Assembly: GCF_000718635.1 (NCBI RefSeq)
Contig: NZ_JOBF01000028.1
Location: 1-64,000 of the forward strand
Direction of reading: 5' to 3'
Source of the DNA: Streptomyces varsoviensis
GTDB lineage: Bacteria; Actinomycetota; Actinomycetes; Streptomycetales; Streptomycetaceae
Length of the DNA: 64,000 nt
Under the pieces are notes generated by a model that was given only the letters and a program-made list of their open reading frames with translations, had not been told where the DNA came from and made no database searches. Shown in pieces: positions 16,482 through 26,111 of the stretch (position 1 is its first letter; the number at the start of each line of letters is the position of its first letter). The translations under genes and the position numbers were made by a program.

Positions 16482-16792
16482 TCGGTGCGGCGACTCGTTC
16501 GAGCCCGGTCGGTCCGAGGAGGGGGTGGTCGGGGAGCGGCACCGAGCCGCGTGGCGTAGGCGGCCGTACGTATATACAAGCCGCCACGTAGCGATCTGTG
16601 AGGGTAATCACGGCTCCAGTGTGATCTGTGATTTAGGGACCTACCGCCCTCGGGGATAACCTGCGAGACGGACATGCCGCGTACCCGGCGCACGTGTGCC
16701 GCCCTCGTAAAAGATCGCGTCCTCACGCTGCTCCCGCGGCACGCCCGCGCAGACAACGAACCGCGATATCCATGGAAAAGGGACGGACGCGC
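16388..16792 (+). other. Intergenic region with the sucCD promoter
   Basis: No gene is supported in these 405 bases. The left third is the direct repeat; from ~16570 the sequence becomes AT-richer (CGTATATACAAG, TGTGATTTAGG, GGATAACCTG) and holds a Crp-like palindrome. GGATAAC near 16652-16658 could be a -10, but no convincing -35 at 17 bases is seen. Confidence 0.45.
16597..16612. promoter_or_regulatory. Crp-like palindrome upstream of sucC
   Basis: TGTGA-GGGTAA-TCACG matches the Crp/Fnr-family consensus TGTGA-N6-TCACA at nine of ten arm positions. It lies ~180 bases before the sucC start. Streptomyces Crp uses similar sites, so control of the succinyl-CoA synthetase operon by Crp is plausible but inferred. 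Confidence 0.45.
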
Positions 16793-17968
16793 GTGGACCT
16801 GTTCGAGTACCAGGCGAGGGACCTCTTCGCCAAGCACGGTGTACCGGTGCTGGCCGGTGAAGTCATTGACACGCCTGAGGCGGCGCGCGAGGTGACCGAG
16901 CGTCTGGGCGGCAAGGCCGTCGTCAAGGCGCAGGTCAAGGTCGGTGGCCGCGGTAAGGCCGGTGGCGTGAAGCTTGCCTCCGACGCCGACGACGCGGTCG
17001 AGAAGGCCGGTCAGATCCTGGGCATGGACATCAAGGGCCACACGGTCCACAAGGTGATGCTGGCCCAGACCGCGGACATCAAGGAGGAGTACTACGTCTC
17101 CTTCCTGCTGGACCGCACCAACCGCACCTTCCTCGCCATGGCGTCCGTGGAGGGCGGCGTGGAGATCGAGGTCGTCGCGGAGCAGAACCCCGACGCGCTC
17201 GCCAAGATCCCGGTGGACGCCAACGAGGGCTGCACCCCGGAGAAGGCCGCCGAGATCGTCGCGGCCGCCAAGTTCCCGGCCGAGATCGCGGACCAGGTCG
17301 CCGAGACGCTGCAGAAGCTGTGGACCGTCTTCATCAAGGAGGACGCCCTCCTCGTCGAGGTCAACCCGCTGGTCAAGACCGGTGACGGCAAGATCATCGC
17401 GCTGGACGGCAAGGTCTCCCTCGACGAGAACGCCGCCTTCCGCCAGCCCGAGCACGAGGCGCTGGAGGACAAGGCCGCGGCCAACCCGCTGGAGGCGGCG
17501 GCCAAGGCCAAGAACCTCAACTACGTCAAGCTCGACGGCCAGGTCGGCATCATCGGCAACGGCGCGGGCCTCGTGATGAGCACCCTCGACGTCGTCGCGT
17601 ACGCCGGTGAGAAGCACGGCAACGTGAAGCCGGCCAACTTCCTCGACATCGGCGGCGGCGCGTCCGCCGAGGTGATGGCGAACGGCCTGGAGATCATCCT
17701 CGGCGACCCGGACGTCAAGTCCGTCTTCGTCAACGTCTTCGGCGGCATCACCGCCTGCGACGAGGTCGCCAACGGCATCGTCCAGGCGCTGGAGCTGCTG
17801 AAGTCCAAGGGCGAGGATGTCACGAAGCCGCTGGTCGTCCGCCTCGACGGCAACAACGCGGAGCTGGGTCGCAAGATCCTGTCCGACGCCAACCACCCGC
17901 TGGTGCAGCGCGTGGACACCATGGACGGCGCGGCCGACAAGGCCGCCGAGCTCGCGGCTGCGAAGTAA
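16793..17968 (+). CDS. sucC: Succinyl-CoA synthetase beta subunit
   Basis: ADP- or GDP-forming succinate-CoA ligase, beta chain; with SucD it converts succinyl-CoA to succinate with substrate-level phosphorylation in the TCA cycle. The 391-residue product begins with the canonical (M)[18 protein letters not shown]. The N-terminal ATP-grasp domain includes [16 protein letters not shown], and the C-terminal CoA-ligase domain has [12 protein letters not shown] and [15 protein letters not shown]. The start is GTG 16793, with AAAGGGA 9 bases upstream and the family-conserved N-terminus; the in-frame ATG at 16772 adds seven unsupported residues. Followed 21 bases later by sucD in one operon. Confidence 0.97.
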   Translation: MDLFEYQARDLFAKHGVPVLAGEVIDTPEAAREVTERLGGKAVVKAQVKVGGRGKAGGVKLASDADDAVEKAGQILGMDIKGHTVHKVMLAQTADIKEEYYVSFLLDRTNRTFLAMASVEGGVEIEVVAEQNPDALAKIPVDANEGCTPEKAAEIVAAAKFPAEIADQVAETLQKLWTVFIKEDALLVEVNPLVKTGDGKIIALDGKVSLDENAAFRQPEHEALEDKAAANPLEAAAKAKNLNYVKLDGQVGIIGNGAGLVMSTLDVVAYAGEKHGNVKPANFLDIGGGASAEVMANGLEIILGDPDVKSVFVNVFGGITACDEVANGIVQALELLKSKGEDVTKPLVVRLDGNNAELGRKILSDANHPLVQRVDTMDGAADKAAELAAAK

Positions 17969-17989
17969 GGGACGAGGGACTCCAACACC

Positions 17990-18874
17990 ATGGCTATCTT
18001 CCTCACCAAGGACAGCAAGGTCATCGTCCAGGGGATGACCGGCGCCACCGGCATGAAGCACACCAAGCTCATGCTGGCCGACGGCACCAACGTCGTCGGC
18101 GGCGTCAACCCGCGCAAGGCGGGCACGCAGGTCGACTTCGACGGCACCGAGGTCCCCGTCTTCGGCTCCGTCAAGGAGGCGATGGAGAAGACCGGCGCCG
18201 ACGTATCGGTCATCTTCGTCCCGGAGAAGTTCACCAAGGACGCCGTCGTCGAGGCGATCGACGCCGAGATCCCGCTGGCCGTCGTGATCACCGAGGGCAT
18301 CGCGGTGCACGACTCCGCGTCCTTCTGGGCGTACGCCGGCAAGAAGGGCAACAAGACCCGGATCATCGGCCCGAACTGCCCCGGCATCATCACCCCGGGC
18401 CAGTCGAACGTCGGCATCATCCCCGGCGACATCACCAAGCCCGGCCGCATCGGTCTCGTGTCGAAGTCCGGCACGCTGACCTACCAGATGATGTACGAGC
18501 TGCGCGACATCGGCTTCTCCACCGCCGTCGGCATCGGTGGCGACCCGGTCATCGGCACCACGCACATCGACGCCCTGGCCGCCTTCCAGGCCGACCCCGA
18601 CACCGACCTGATCGTCATGATCGGCGAGATCGGCGGCGACGCGGAGGAGCGGGCCGCGGACTACATCAAGGCCAACGTCACCAAGCCGGTCGTCGGCTAC
18701 GTGGCCGGCTTCACCGCGCCCGAGGGCAAGACGATGGGCCACGCCGGTGCGATCGTGTCCGGTTCGTCCGGCACCGCGCAGGCGAAGAAGGAGGCCCTTG
18801 AGGCCGCGGGCGTGAAGGTCGGCAAGACCCCGTCCGAGACGGCCCGCCTGGCGCGCGCCGCCCTCGCCGGCTGA
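17990..18874 (+). CDS. sucD: Succinyl-CoA synthetase alpha subunit
   Basis: CoA-binding alpha chain of succinyl-CoA synthetase, 294 residues, the normal length. The N-terminal Rossmann CoA-binding domain carries [15 protein letters not shown] and [22 protein letters not shown] is the central signature; the phosphorylated catalytic His lies in the GHAGAIVSG loop. AAGGGACGAGGGA upstream serves as ribosome site. A GC hairpin at 18910-18940 ends the sucCD transcript. Confidence 0.97.
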   Translation: MAIFLTKDSKVIVQGMTGATGMKHTKLMLADGTNVVGGVNPRKAGTQVDFDGTEVPVFGSVKEAMEKTGADVSVIFVPEKFTKDAVVEAIDAEIPLAVVITEGIAVHDSASFWAYAGKKGNKTRIIGPNCPGIITPGQSNVGIIPGDITKPGRIGLVSKSGTLTYQMMYELRDIGFSTAVGIGGDPVIGTTHIDALAAFQADPDTDLIVMIGEIGGDAEERAADYIKANVTKPVVGYVAGFTAPEGKTMGHAGAIVSGSSGTAQAKKEALEAAGVKVGKTPSETARLARAALAG

Positions 18875-18909
18875 CACCGGCAGCGCCCACCGCGCCATAC
18901 CGCGCCGCG

Positions 18910-18940
18910 GGGCCCGCACCCTCTACGGGGGTGCGGGCCC
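18910..18940 (+). terminator. Terminator after sucCD
   Basis: GGGCCCGCACCC (18910-18921) pairs perfectly with GGGTGCGGGCCC (18929-18940) across a 7-base loop, 36 bases after the sucD stop, followed by CGTCGTTTC. Confidence 0.8.
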
Positions 18941-19013
18941 GCGTCGTTTCGGGGCGGGGGTGTTGGGGCGGGGGTGCTGGGACGGGCGCTCCGGTCGCCG
19001 TCGCGCTTCTGCT

Positions 19014-19094
19014 CGTACGGGCCGTACGGGCCGTACGAGGCGTACGAGGCGTACGAGGCGTACGAGGCGTACGAGGCGTACGAGCCGTACGGGC
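19014..19094. repeat. Nine tandem 9-bp units of CGTACG type
   Basis: Nine head-to-tail 9-bp units, five of them identical (CGTACGAGG, 19032-19076), flanked by CGTACGGGC/CGTACGAGC variants. The rest of the 18875-19225 intergenic stretch contains the sucCD terminator and no gene I can support. Confidence 0.85.
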
Positions 19095-19225
19095 TGTTGG
19101 GGCTGTGCGGTCTGCGGGGCTGCGGTCGTACGGGACGGTCCGCAGGTCTGCGGTCGTACGCGGCGGGCCTCGAACCGGCAGGCGCGCGTACGCGCTCCGC
19201 CCCGCCACCCACTCGGGGGCCTCGG

Positions 19226-21034
19226 TCAGTGGGAGTCCGGGGCGAGTCGGCCCGTCGGGGGGAGGCCGGGCTGGTCGGGGGTGGTCTGGCGGGTGGCGGC
19301 CTTCTCGGCTTTGGCGCGGGAGGGGGAGGGCTTCGACGTCGCGGGGACGGAGGCGGCGGGCTGGACCTGCTTCGGCCGGGAGGGCGCCGGGCCCTGCGAG
19401 GTGAGCACGGTGAACGCCGTCGCCACCGCGATCAGCGCGGTGATCCCGAACGCCGCCCGGGTGGAGCGGCGGGTGAGGCGTTCGCCACCGGCCCGTACGA
19501 GCTGGGGAGCCGTCATGGTGACGGCCTGCGTGGCGGCGAGTGCGCCGAACCGTTCCCGCAGGGCCGCGCCCTGCTCGGCGGGGGCCAGGTCGCGCAGCTC
19601 CGGCAGCCGTTCGGCGACGGCGGCGCGGGCGTGCCGCAGCCGGTTCCGGGCGGCGGGGTCGGTCGCCTCCGTCTCGGCGGCGGTCTCGGCGAGGCCGAGC
19701 CCCACGCCGTCGTGGAGCAGCAGCGTGCGGCGGTACGGCCCGGGGAGGCTCACCATCGCGTGCAGCAGCGCGGCTTCCCGTTCCGTCTCCGGCGCCGCCA
19801 GCGGCTCGCCGCCGGGGCGCAGCCGGTGCCACGGCGACAGGGCCTGCTCGTACGCGGCCGCCCGCACCCAGCCCACCGGGTCCCGGTCCAGGGCGACGGC
19901 CGGCCACTGCTCCCACGCCAGTTGAAAGGCGCGCTCGACGGCGCGCCGCCCGTGCCCGGGCCGGCCGGTCAGCAGATAGGTCTGCCGGGCGAGCGACGCG
20001 GCATGGCGCTCGTAGAGGGCGTCGAATGCTTCGGCCGGGGTCAGGGAGGTCAGCCGGGTGGGGACCGTCTCGTTTCGGGTGGGGGCCTTGCTCCGGGCGG
20101 GAGCTGTGGTTCGGGCGGCCGCCGCGTCCCGCGCCCAGCTCGGCACCCGGCGCGTCTTCGGCCCGCGGCCCGAGCCGGCGAGCGTGTCGGTGAGTGTGGC
20201 GGTGAGGCTCACGACGGGGGCCGCTGTCGCGGGCCCTGCCGGTCTCGCTCCGCGGTCGGCCGGCTGTTCACGCGGGGACGGGCCGGAGGGCGGGCTGGGC
20301 GCGTCGGCTTCCGCGAGCGTCGGCGCGGGGGCGTTCGCTCCGCTCGCGGGAGGTTCCAGAGGGGAGAAGGCGGGGGAGCCGGGCGGGGCGGTGAAGGCTT
20401 GGATCAGGAGGCGCTGCACGGCGTGCGTCGCGGCCGAGGCGTCGGCCGGGAGGGGTGGCGGAGGCGTCTTCTCCCGGGAGGGCGAGGGTGTCTGCTCGCG
20501 TGTCGGCGGGGGAGTCTCCTCGGGTGCCGGCGAGGGGTCGTGCCTTGTCTCGGTGTCGGCCTTGGTGTCGCTACGGCCATGGGCGGCGGCACCATCACCA
20601 GCATCCGTACGGGCGCCAGCGTCTGTATGGGCGCCAGCATCCGTACGGGCATCAGCATCCGTACGGGCATCAGCGCCCGTACCCGCAGCCGCGCCCGTAC
20701 CCGCGCCCGCTCCCGCGCTCAGGCCCGTACCGTCACTCCCCGCCGTACCCGCGTCCCCCGCTCCGCCCGCGTCCGCCCGGGGCGTTTCCAGCGGCGTTTC
20801 CAGCGGTAGTCCCGCCTCCAAGCGGGCCAGGGCCCGCGCGTACGCCTTGCGTTTGCGGCCGCGGGGGCTGGTGCGGCCGGTTTCCCAGGAGCGTACGGTC
20901 GCGGGGGTGACGCCGACCGCGGCCGCGAGCTGCTCGCGGGTCACCGAACGCGCCACGCGCAGCGCGCGGCCCTCGTACGCGGGCGGCAGGGTGGCACTGG
21001 ATTCCTCGGGCCCCTCGGGGCCGGACCGTGTCAT
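19226..21034 (-). CDS. XRE-HTH protein with ECF-sigma-like core and C-terminal membrane segment
   Basis: A 602-residue protein with an unusual domain order. An N-terminal XRE-type HTH (VTREQLAAAVGVTPATVRSWETG) is followed by a long Ala/Gly/Thr/Asp- and Pro-rich low-complexity stretch. Next comes a segment resembling sigma region 2 (AFDALYERHAASLARQTYLL ... WVRAAAYEQAL, about 330-405), then one resembling region 4 (LPGPYRRTLLLHDGVGLGLAETA ... RLRHARAAVAERL). A single hydrophobic helix (ITALIAVATAFTVL, about 525-540) and a Ser/Pro/Lys-rich tail close the protein. The sigma-like parts are too degenerate to claim sigma activity. ATG 21034 follows a GGGGAGAGG stretch; the upstream in-frame ATG at 21097 lies in the AT-rich divergent promoter region. 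Divergent from the perM-like gene. Function unknown. Confidence 0.7.
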   Translation of the reverse strand: MTRSGPEGPEESSATLPPAYEGRALRVARSVTREQLAAAVGVTPATVRSWETGRTSPRGRKRKAYARALARLEAGLPLETPLETPRADAGGAGDAGTAGSDGTGLSAGAGAGTGAAAGTGADARTDADARTDAGAHTDAGARTDAGDGAAAHGRSDTKADTETRHDPSPAPEETPPPTREQTPSPSREKTPPPPLPADASAATHAVQRLLIQAFTAPPGSPAFSPLEPPASGANAPAPTLAEADAPSPPSGPSPREQPADRGARPAGPATAAPVVSLTATLTDTLAGSGRGPKTRRVPSWARDAAAARTTAPARSKAPTRNETVPTRLTSLTPAEAFDALYERHAASLARQTYLLTGRPGHGRRAVERAFQLAWEQWPAVALDRDPVGWVRAAAYEQALSPWHRLRPGGEPLAAPETEREAALLHAMVSLPGPYRRTLLLHDGVGLGLAETAAETEATDPAARNRLRHARAAVAERLPELRDLAPAEQGAALRERFGALAATQAVTMTAPQLVRAGGERLTRRSTRAAFGITALIAVATAFTVLTSQGPAPSRPKQVQPAASVPATSKPSPSRAKAEKAATRQTTPDQPGLPPTGRLAPDSH

Positions 21035-21165
21035 GCCTCTCCCCGCCTCTCCAGCCTGTTCAGCTAACAAAGCATCAAAAATGACATAACCATACATTGA
21101 GCGACACGGCGACCAAATGTCCGCTACAGGCAGGAATGGCGTGTTCTTGGCAGCATGACTACGTG

Positions 21166-24024
21166 ATGCAATTGACCGAGCGCGGCGAGTCGCACCCGGC
21201 CCCCGGACGGGCCGCCGGGCAGGCTGCCCCCGGACAGACCGCCGCCGAACGGCCCGCCGTCACCACTCTTCCCATGTCCTCGCCCGGTGAACTCGCCTTC
21301 GGCGGAGCCGTCGCGGCCTGCCTCGGGCTCGGCGTGCTCGCCGTGGTCGTACTCCTGCTGTGGATCTCCTCGCCCTACCCCGGCGGCGGCCCCGGCACCG
21401 CCCTCCACCACGCCGCCGACCTGTGGCTTCTCGCGCACGGCGCAGACCTCGTACGGACCAGAACGCTGTCCGGCGTGCCCGCCCCCATCGGGCTCACGCC
21501 GCTGCTCCTGGCGGCCCTGCCGTGCTGGCTGCTCTACCGTGCGTCCTCGCACCTGCTCGGCGGGCGCGAGGACGCGCTCGCAGGCGAGGCCGAGGGCGAC
21601 GCGTACGGAATGTACGACACATACGATACATACGACACGTACAACGGCGACGGCTGTGACGGCAGTGACGACTGTGACGACACCGCCGGCACCGCCGAAA
21701 TTGATCACGCCGCTGAACAGCCGGGGTTCGTCGTCGAGCAGCAGCGGTTCGCCGCCGGGGCCCTGCTCGGCGGCTACCTCCTCGTCGGCCTGGGCGCGAT
21801 CCTGTACTCCTGCTACGGCGCCCTGCACGTCTCGCCGCTCTCGGCGCTGTTCCACCTGCCGCTCGTGGCCGGGGCCGCCGTCGCGGCCGGCGCGTGGCGG
21901 GCCGCGTACCGGCTCGGCAACCCGTTCCCCCTGCTCGTCGGCCTCGTGGCGGCCTACGCCCCGCCGCGGCCGCGGGCCGTGCTCGCCCGCCTGTACCACA
22001 GCCCAGCGCTCCGCACCGCCCTCGACCGTGTGCGCTTCGGCCCCGTACTACGGGCCGGGGCCGCCGCCACCGCCGTCCTGCTCGGCGGCGGCGCCCTGCT
22101 CGTCGCGGTCTCCCTGATCGGGCACGCCGGCGCCGCGCGGGAATCGTTCGGGCAGCTCGCGGACGTGGCGTCCGGGCAGCTCGCGATCCTGCTGGTCAGC
22201 CTGGCGCTGCTGCCGAACGCCGCCGTCTGGGGCGCCGCGTACGGGCTTGGCCCCGGGTTCACGATCGGCGCGACCAGCGCGGTGAGCACGCAAGCCGCCT
22301 CCGGCTACCCCTCCTTGCCGCGCTTCCCGCTCCTCGCCGCCCTGCCGGGCGAAGGCGAGGCGGCGACGCTGACGTGTGTCGTGGCGGGGGCGATTCCCGT
22401 GGCCGCGGGGCTGGCGATCGCGTGGTTCGTGGCGGGGGAGTCGCTGCCGCGCCCGCTTCCGCCGTCGCCGCCGCGTTCCGGTGGCGGGAAAGGAGCGCCG
22501 GAACCAGCCACCGAGGCGGCTTGGCCCTGGTGGGACACCGCTCTCACGGCGGCCCTCGCTGCCGTCGCCTGCGGCATCGCGGTGGCCTTCCTCACCGCCG
22601 CCGCGTCCGGCCCGCTGGGCGATGGCTCCCTGGCCCGCTTCGGCCCCGACTGGCTGCTCACCGGGCCGTTCGCCACCGCGTGGACAGTGACGATCGCACC
22701 CCCGTTCGCGCTCGTATTCCGCTGGTGGCGAGCGCGCCGCGCGGCGTCGGCCGCCGCCAGGGCCCGGAGGGGGGCGGCGGGCCGGTGCCCCCGGGGGCTC
22801 GTCGGACGGCTCCGCCTGCGGCTCACCCGGCGGCTCACCGATTGGCTCGTTACGGTGGAGGGAGCGGTGGCCGCCCGGCGAGCCCCCCGCACCCCGTACG
22901 AGCCCCCGCCCACCGACGCACTCCTTGCCGAACGGGCTCCCGCCCCGTCCGTAGCGGCTCCGCCTCCGGTGGCTCCGCCTCCGGTCAGTTCGCCCCCGGC
23001 GGCCCCGCCCCGGGTGGAAACCTCCTCGGGCAGCTTGCCCCCGGTTGCCCCGGCTCCGGCTGCCCTGCCTCGGGTGGAGACCTCCTCGGGCAGTTCGTCG
23101 CCGGTTGTCCCGTCCCCGGCCACCCCATCCCCGATCACTCCGTCGCCGGCCGACCCACCTCCGGCCGACCCATCTCCGGCCGCCCCGTCCCCGGTGGCCC
23201 AGCCGCAGGTCGGCAACTTCTCGGGCGGCTCGGCTCCAGCCACCTCGCCCCCGGGCGTCCCGTCCCCGGACTCTCCAGCTCCGGCCGCCCCACCGCCGAC
23301 CGTGCCGCCCTTGGTGGGCCCGCCCCTGGCCGGTCCGTCCCCGGCGGGCACCTCCTCCGCGGGCCCATCGCCCGTCGCCCCGTTCCCGGCCGGCCCGCCC
23401 CCTGCCGGCCCACTCCCGGCCCACATGACCTCGGCCGACCTGCCGCCAGCGGACAGCCTGCCGCCGTCGAACGCTCGGCCGCCGGCCGACGCGCCTCCCT
23501 CGGGCAGGCCCTCGGACCACTCGTCTCCGACCGCCACCCCGCCCCCACCGCCGACCGTTCCCCCGTCGGTCGGCGCGCCGCCGGGCGACTCCTCGCCCGG
23601 CACCGAGGCCGCGGGTCGGCAGCGGCAGCGGCCGCGGCGGGCTCGCGTCGGGGGCTGGGCCGGGGTACGGCGCTCCTGGAGCGGGCACGGCCCGGCCGTG
23701 CCGGCCGACGCGAAGCGGGGCGCGGCCACGCGCGCCCGGCACCGCCGGCCGGCCGCTGCCGCCACCCGCGCCGCCGAGGTCGCCCAGTGGTGGCGCGAGC
23801 GCCACCCGCGCCCCGACCACGACCACGAACACGGCTCTTCCGAACGCTGGCAGCTCACCCCGCATACGACCTGGAGCCCCCCGCCCGTGGGTCGGCCCCC
23901 GGAGGGTTCCTGGCACGCGACCGCGGCCCGCCAGACCCGTTGGGCAGCGCTCAAGACCTCCGGCGGCGGCCTGATGCCGGACTTCGAACCACTCGCCCCC
24001 ACCACCCCAGACGACCCCGACTGA
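21166..24024 (+). CDS. perM: PerM-like polytopic membrane protein (DUF6350)
   Basis: A 952-residue protein. The N-terminal ~550 residues contain many hydrophobic segments (for example AVAACLGLGVLAVVVLLLW, AGALLGGYLLVGLGAILY, ALTAALAAVACGIAVAFL); the C-terminal ~350 residues are Pro/Ser/Ala-rich and end in a basic cytosolic tail. Position between sucCD and purN/purH matches mycobacterial PerM, a cell-division membrane protein that supports the FtsB divisome component; I assign it on synteny plus topology. A Tyr/Asp repeat (MYDTYDTYDTYNGDGCDG) lies in a predicted loop. The start ATG 21166 is a judgement: a TTG-initiated extension to 21097 is possible but overlaps the divergent promoter region. 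Confidence 0.7.
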   Translation: MQLTERGESHPAPGRAAGQAAPGQTAAERPAVTTLPMSSPGELAFGGAVAACLGLGVLAVVVLLLWISSPYPGGGPGTALHHAADLWLLAHGADLVRTRTLSGVPAPIGLTPLLLAALPCWLLYRASSHLLGGREDALAGEAEGDAYGMYDTYDTYDTYNGDGCDGSDDCDDTAGTAEIDHAAEQPGFVVEQQRFAAGALLGGYLLVGLGAILYSCYGALHVSPLSALFHLPLVAGAAVAAGAWRAAYRLGNPFPLLVGLVAAYAPPRPRAVLARLYHSPALRTALDRVRFGPVLRAGAAATAVLLGGGALLVAVSLIGHAGAARESFGQLADVASGQLAILLVSLALLPNAAVWGAAYGLGPGFTIGATSAVSTQAASGYPSLPRFPLLAALPGEGEAATLTCVVAGAIPVAAGLAIAWFVAGESLPRPLPPSPPRSGGGKGAPEPATEAAWPWWDTALTAALAAVACGIAVAFLTAAASGPLGDGSLARFGPDWLLTGPFATAWTVTIAPPFALVFRWWRARRAASAAARARRGAAGRCPRGLVGRLRLRLTRRLTDWLVTVEGAVAARRAPRTPYEPPPTDALLAERAPAPSVAAPPPVAPPPVSSPPAAPPRVETSSGSLPPVAPAPAALPRVETSSGSSSPVVPSPATPSPITPSPADPPPADPSPAAPSPVAQPQVGNFSGGSAPATSPPGVPSPDSPAPAAPPPTVPPLVGPPLAGPSPAGTSSAGPSPVAPFPAGPPPAGPLPAHMTSADLPPADSLPPSNARPPADAPPSGRPSDHSSPTATPPPPPTVPPSVGAPPGDSSPGTEAAGRQRQRPRRARVGGWAGVRRSWSGHGPAVPADAKRGAATRARHRRPAAAATRAAEVAQWWRERHPRPDHDHEHGSSERWQLTPHTTWSPPPVGRPPEGSWHATAARQTRWAALKTSGGGLMPDFEPLAPTTPDDPD

Positions 24025-24321
24025 CCCGCCCGTAGACGCCCCACCCGTACACGACCCGCCCCGTACGAAACCCCAGACGGCTGTACGAGCCCGGCCCGTA
24101 CCCTCGCGAGGCTAAGCGCCGCGCTTGTACGAGCCCGGGTCCCGCGCACTGGGGCCGTACCAGCCCTACGCGCTCCGGGGTGTTCGGGCCCGGGACCTGC
24201 GCCCTCGGCTCGTACCTCCGAAGCCCGCGCTCAGGCCGTACGAGCCGCTAACCCTGCGCACTGAGGCCGCCTGAGCCACCGACCCCGCGCGCCCAGCTCG
24301 CAGGGCCCGCCCCCACACCCC
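24025..24321. other. Convergent intergenic stretch
   Basis: 297 bases between the convergent perM-like gene and the small membrane-protein gene. It is rich in scattered CGTACGAGCCC/CGTACGA motifs without regular spacing. No gene and no convincing terminator hairpin were seen. Confidence 0.4.
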
Positions 24322-25137
24322 TCAGTTCTGCGTGCTCAGCAGAGGACGGAGTTGCTTGGGGAGGAGGTCTTCGCAGGAGTGGCGGGAGGTTTGGGTGAGG
24401 GCGTCGTCGACGCAGGTGTAGTAGTCGCTGTAGACGGCCTGGAAGGCGAAGGTGGCGGCGACGATGGCCAGGGCTACCGCGCCCGCGACCAGGCCGCTGA
24501 TCGCGGGGGCCGTCTGCGGCTTGCGGGTGGGGGCGGGGGCGGTGCCCGGACGCTCGGCGGCAGGCCGGGGAGCGTCGGGGTCGCCGGCCGGCGACTTCGG
24601 CTTCGCGCGGAGGGAGCTGATCGCCCAGTAGACCGACAGCGCGCCCAGCAACAGCGCCACCTGCGGAATGCTGAACAGAGCGAAGAAGAAGGCCCACATG
24701 CCGGCGAGCAGCGAGTACCGCGCGCGCCGCTGCGCCGGGTCGGTGGGGTCCCAGCGCAGGCCGCCGGGCCCGCCGCCCGGGCCGCCCTGGTTGCCCGGGC
24801 CTCCCGAGCCCTCCGGGCCCCCGCCCGGCCGCTGCTGCGGGCTGCCGCCGAAACCGCCGCCCTGGCGGCCCGGCTGGCGGCTGCTCCACTGGCTGCCCCA
24901 CGCCGGCGGCTGCTCCCGCTGCCCGTCCCGGCCCTCTTCGCCCCCTTCGCCGGAGTCCTCTGAGCTGCCGGAGCCTTCCGGGGACGAGCCTTCCGCCGAC
25001 GAGCCCTCGGACGAGGCAGGCGTGCGGCGGGGCTGCCACGGCTGGTCCGCGCTTCCCTCCGGCGGCGGTGCGAAGGGGTTGTCGTCCTGGGGCGAGGACG
25101 ACGACGACTTCCGCTCCGACATGCGGGCGTGCCTCAT
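24322..25137 (-). CDS. Small multipass membrane protein with disordered N-terminus
   Basis: A 271-residue protein. Residues 1-130 are Ser/Gly/Pro/Gln-rich and presumably cytoplasmic. Two closely spaced hydrophobic helices ([29 protein letters not shown]) follow, then a Pro-rich loop, a third helix ([18 protein letters not shown]) and a short tail with two cysteines ([11 protein letters not shown] ... HSCEDLLP) that could form a disulfide outside the cell. The start is ATG 25137 with GGAGGG 5 bases upstream. Mycobacteria also carry a small membrane protein gene between sucD and purN, but I cannot claim orthology. Function unknown. Confidence 0.75.
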   Translation of the reverse strand: MRHARMSERKSSSSSPQDDNPFAPPPEGSADQPWQPRRTPASSEGSSAEGSSPEGSGSSEDSGEGGEEGRDGQREQPPAWGSQWSSRQPGRQGGGFGGSPQQRPGGGPEGSGGPGNQGGPGGGPGGLRWDPTDPAQRRARYSLLAGMWAFFFALFSIPQVALLLGALSVYWAISSLRAKPKSPAGDPDAPRPAAERPGTAPAPTRKPQTAPAISGLVAGAVALAIVAATFAFQAVYSDYYTCVDDALTQTSRHSCEDLLPKQLRPLLSTQN

Positions 25138-25487
25138 CGCCGCCCTCCGGTCGATGCGGCGGGCAACAGGCGGCGGTGAGCCGCGGTGCGGCGTCGGTCC
25201 GGCATGTGGAGTGTGTCTTCCCCTTGTGTCGTCTTCCGGCTGGTCTCCCACCAAGTGTCGTGCCACTTCATGAGTCGTGCCCGGAACCCGGCCATGGATG
25301 CGCTGTGTCCAGACGCTACCTCCCGCGTCGGCCCCCGTCCCGTGGGGGCCGTTCGGTGTGCCGGTATCGTTGCTGACGGTCGGCGGCTTCGTAGAGTTCC
25401 CCGGTTCCGAGGGCGCCGGGCATTCGTACGACCATACAAACTCGCACCGCCCGCGAGCCCGGGTCTGTCGCCAGAAAGGGTCCCGCC
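25138..25487. other. Divergent promoter region, membrane protein / purN
   Basis: 350 bases without a supported gene. The stretch 25195-25300 is moderately AT-rich. No PurR box or purine/THF riboswitch could be recognised. The purN GTG is preceded by AAAGGG (25476-25481). Confidence 0.4.
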
Positions 25488-26111
25488 GTGGCCTCCCCAC
25501 CCCCCGCCCGCATCGTCGTGCTCGTCTCCGGCTCCGGTACGAACCTGCAGGCCCTCCTCGATGCCATCGCCGCCGACCCGGACGGCTACCGGGCCCGGAT
25601 CGTGGCCGTGGGCGCCGACCGGACCGGCATCGCGGGGCTGGAGCGCGCCGAGCGCGCCGGGCTGCCGACGTTCGTCTGCCGGGTCCAGGACCACGCCCGG
25701 CGCGAGGAGTGGGACCGCGCGCTGGCCGAGGCGACGGCCGCGTACGAGCCGGACCTGGTGGTCTCCGCGGGGTTCATGAAGATCGTGGGCAAGGAGTTCC
25801 TGGCCCGCTTCGGGGGGCGGCTGATCAATACGCACCCCGCCTTGCTGCCCAGTTTTCCGGGCACCCATGGCGTACGCGACGCGCTCGCGTACGGCGTGAG
25901 GGTGACCGGCTGCACGGTCCACTTCGTCGACGACGGCGTCGACACCGGCCCGATCATCGCCCAGGGCGTGGTCGAGGTGCGGGACGAGGACGATGAATCC
26001 GCCCTGCACGAGCGGATCAAGGAAGTCGAGCGCACGCTGCTCGTCGATGTCGTGCGGCGCCTCGCGCGCGACGGCTATCGCATCGAGGGAAGAAAGGTAC
26101 TGATCCCGTGA
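25488..26111 (+). CDS. purN: Phosphoribosylglycinamide formyltransferase
   Basis: GAR transformylase (207 residues) transfers the formyl group of 10-formyl-THF to GAR, the third step of purine synthesis. The N-terminal phosphate-binding loop is [16 protein letters not shown]. The formyl-transfer site includes [16 protein letters not shown] and [14 protein letters not shown] (catalytic Asn/His/Asp). GTG start with AAAGGG upstream. The stop overlaps the purH start by 4 bases (GTGA), so the two are translationally coupled; folD, encoded 3 kb away, makes the same one-carbon donor. Confidence 0.96.
   Translation: MASPPPARIVVLVSGSGTNLQALLDAIAADPDGYRARIVAVGADRTGIAGLERAERAGLPTFVCRVQDHARREEWDRALAEATAAYEPDLVVSAGFMKIVGKEFLARFGGRLINTHPALLPSFPGTHGVRDALAYGVRVTGCTVHFVDDGVDTGPIIAQGVVEVRDEDDESALHERIKEVERTLLVDVVRRLARDGYRIEGRKVLIP

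Noticed and set aside
15134..18919. A 1261-codon open frame on the minus strand across the VWA gene and sucCD
   Set aside because: Antisense shadow of highly biased GC-rich codons; it contradicts securely identified sucC and sucD and has no recognisable domain.
19014..19094. 9-bp tandem repeats considered as replication origin iterons or CRISPR
   Set aside because: Too short and uniform for CRISPR; no replication gene or AT-rich unwinding element nearby.
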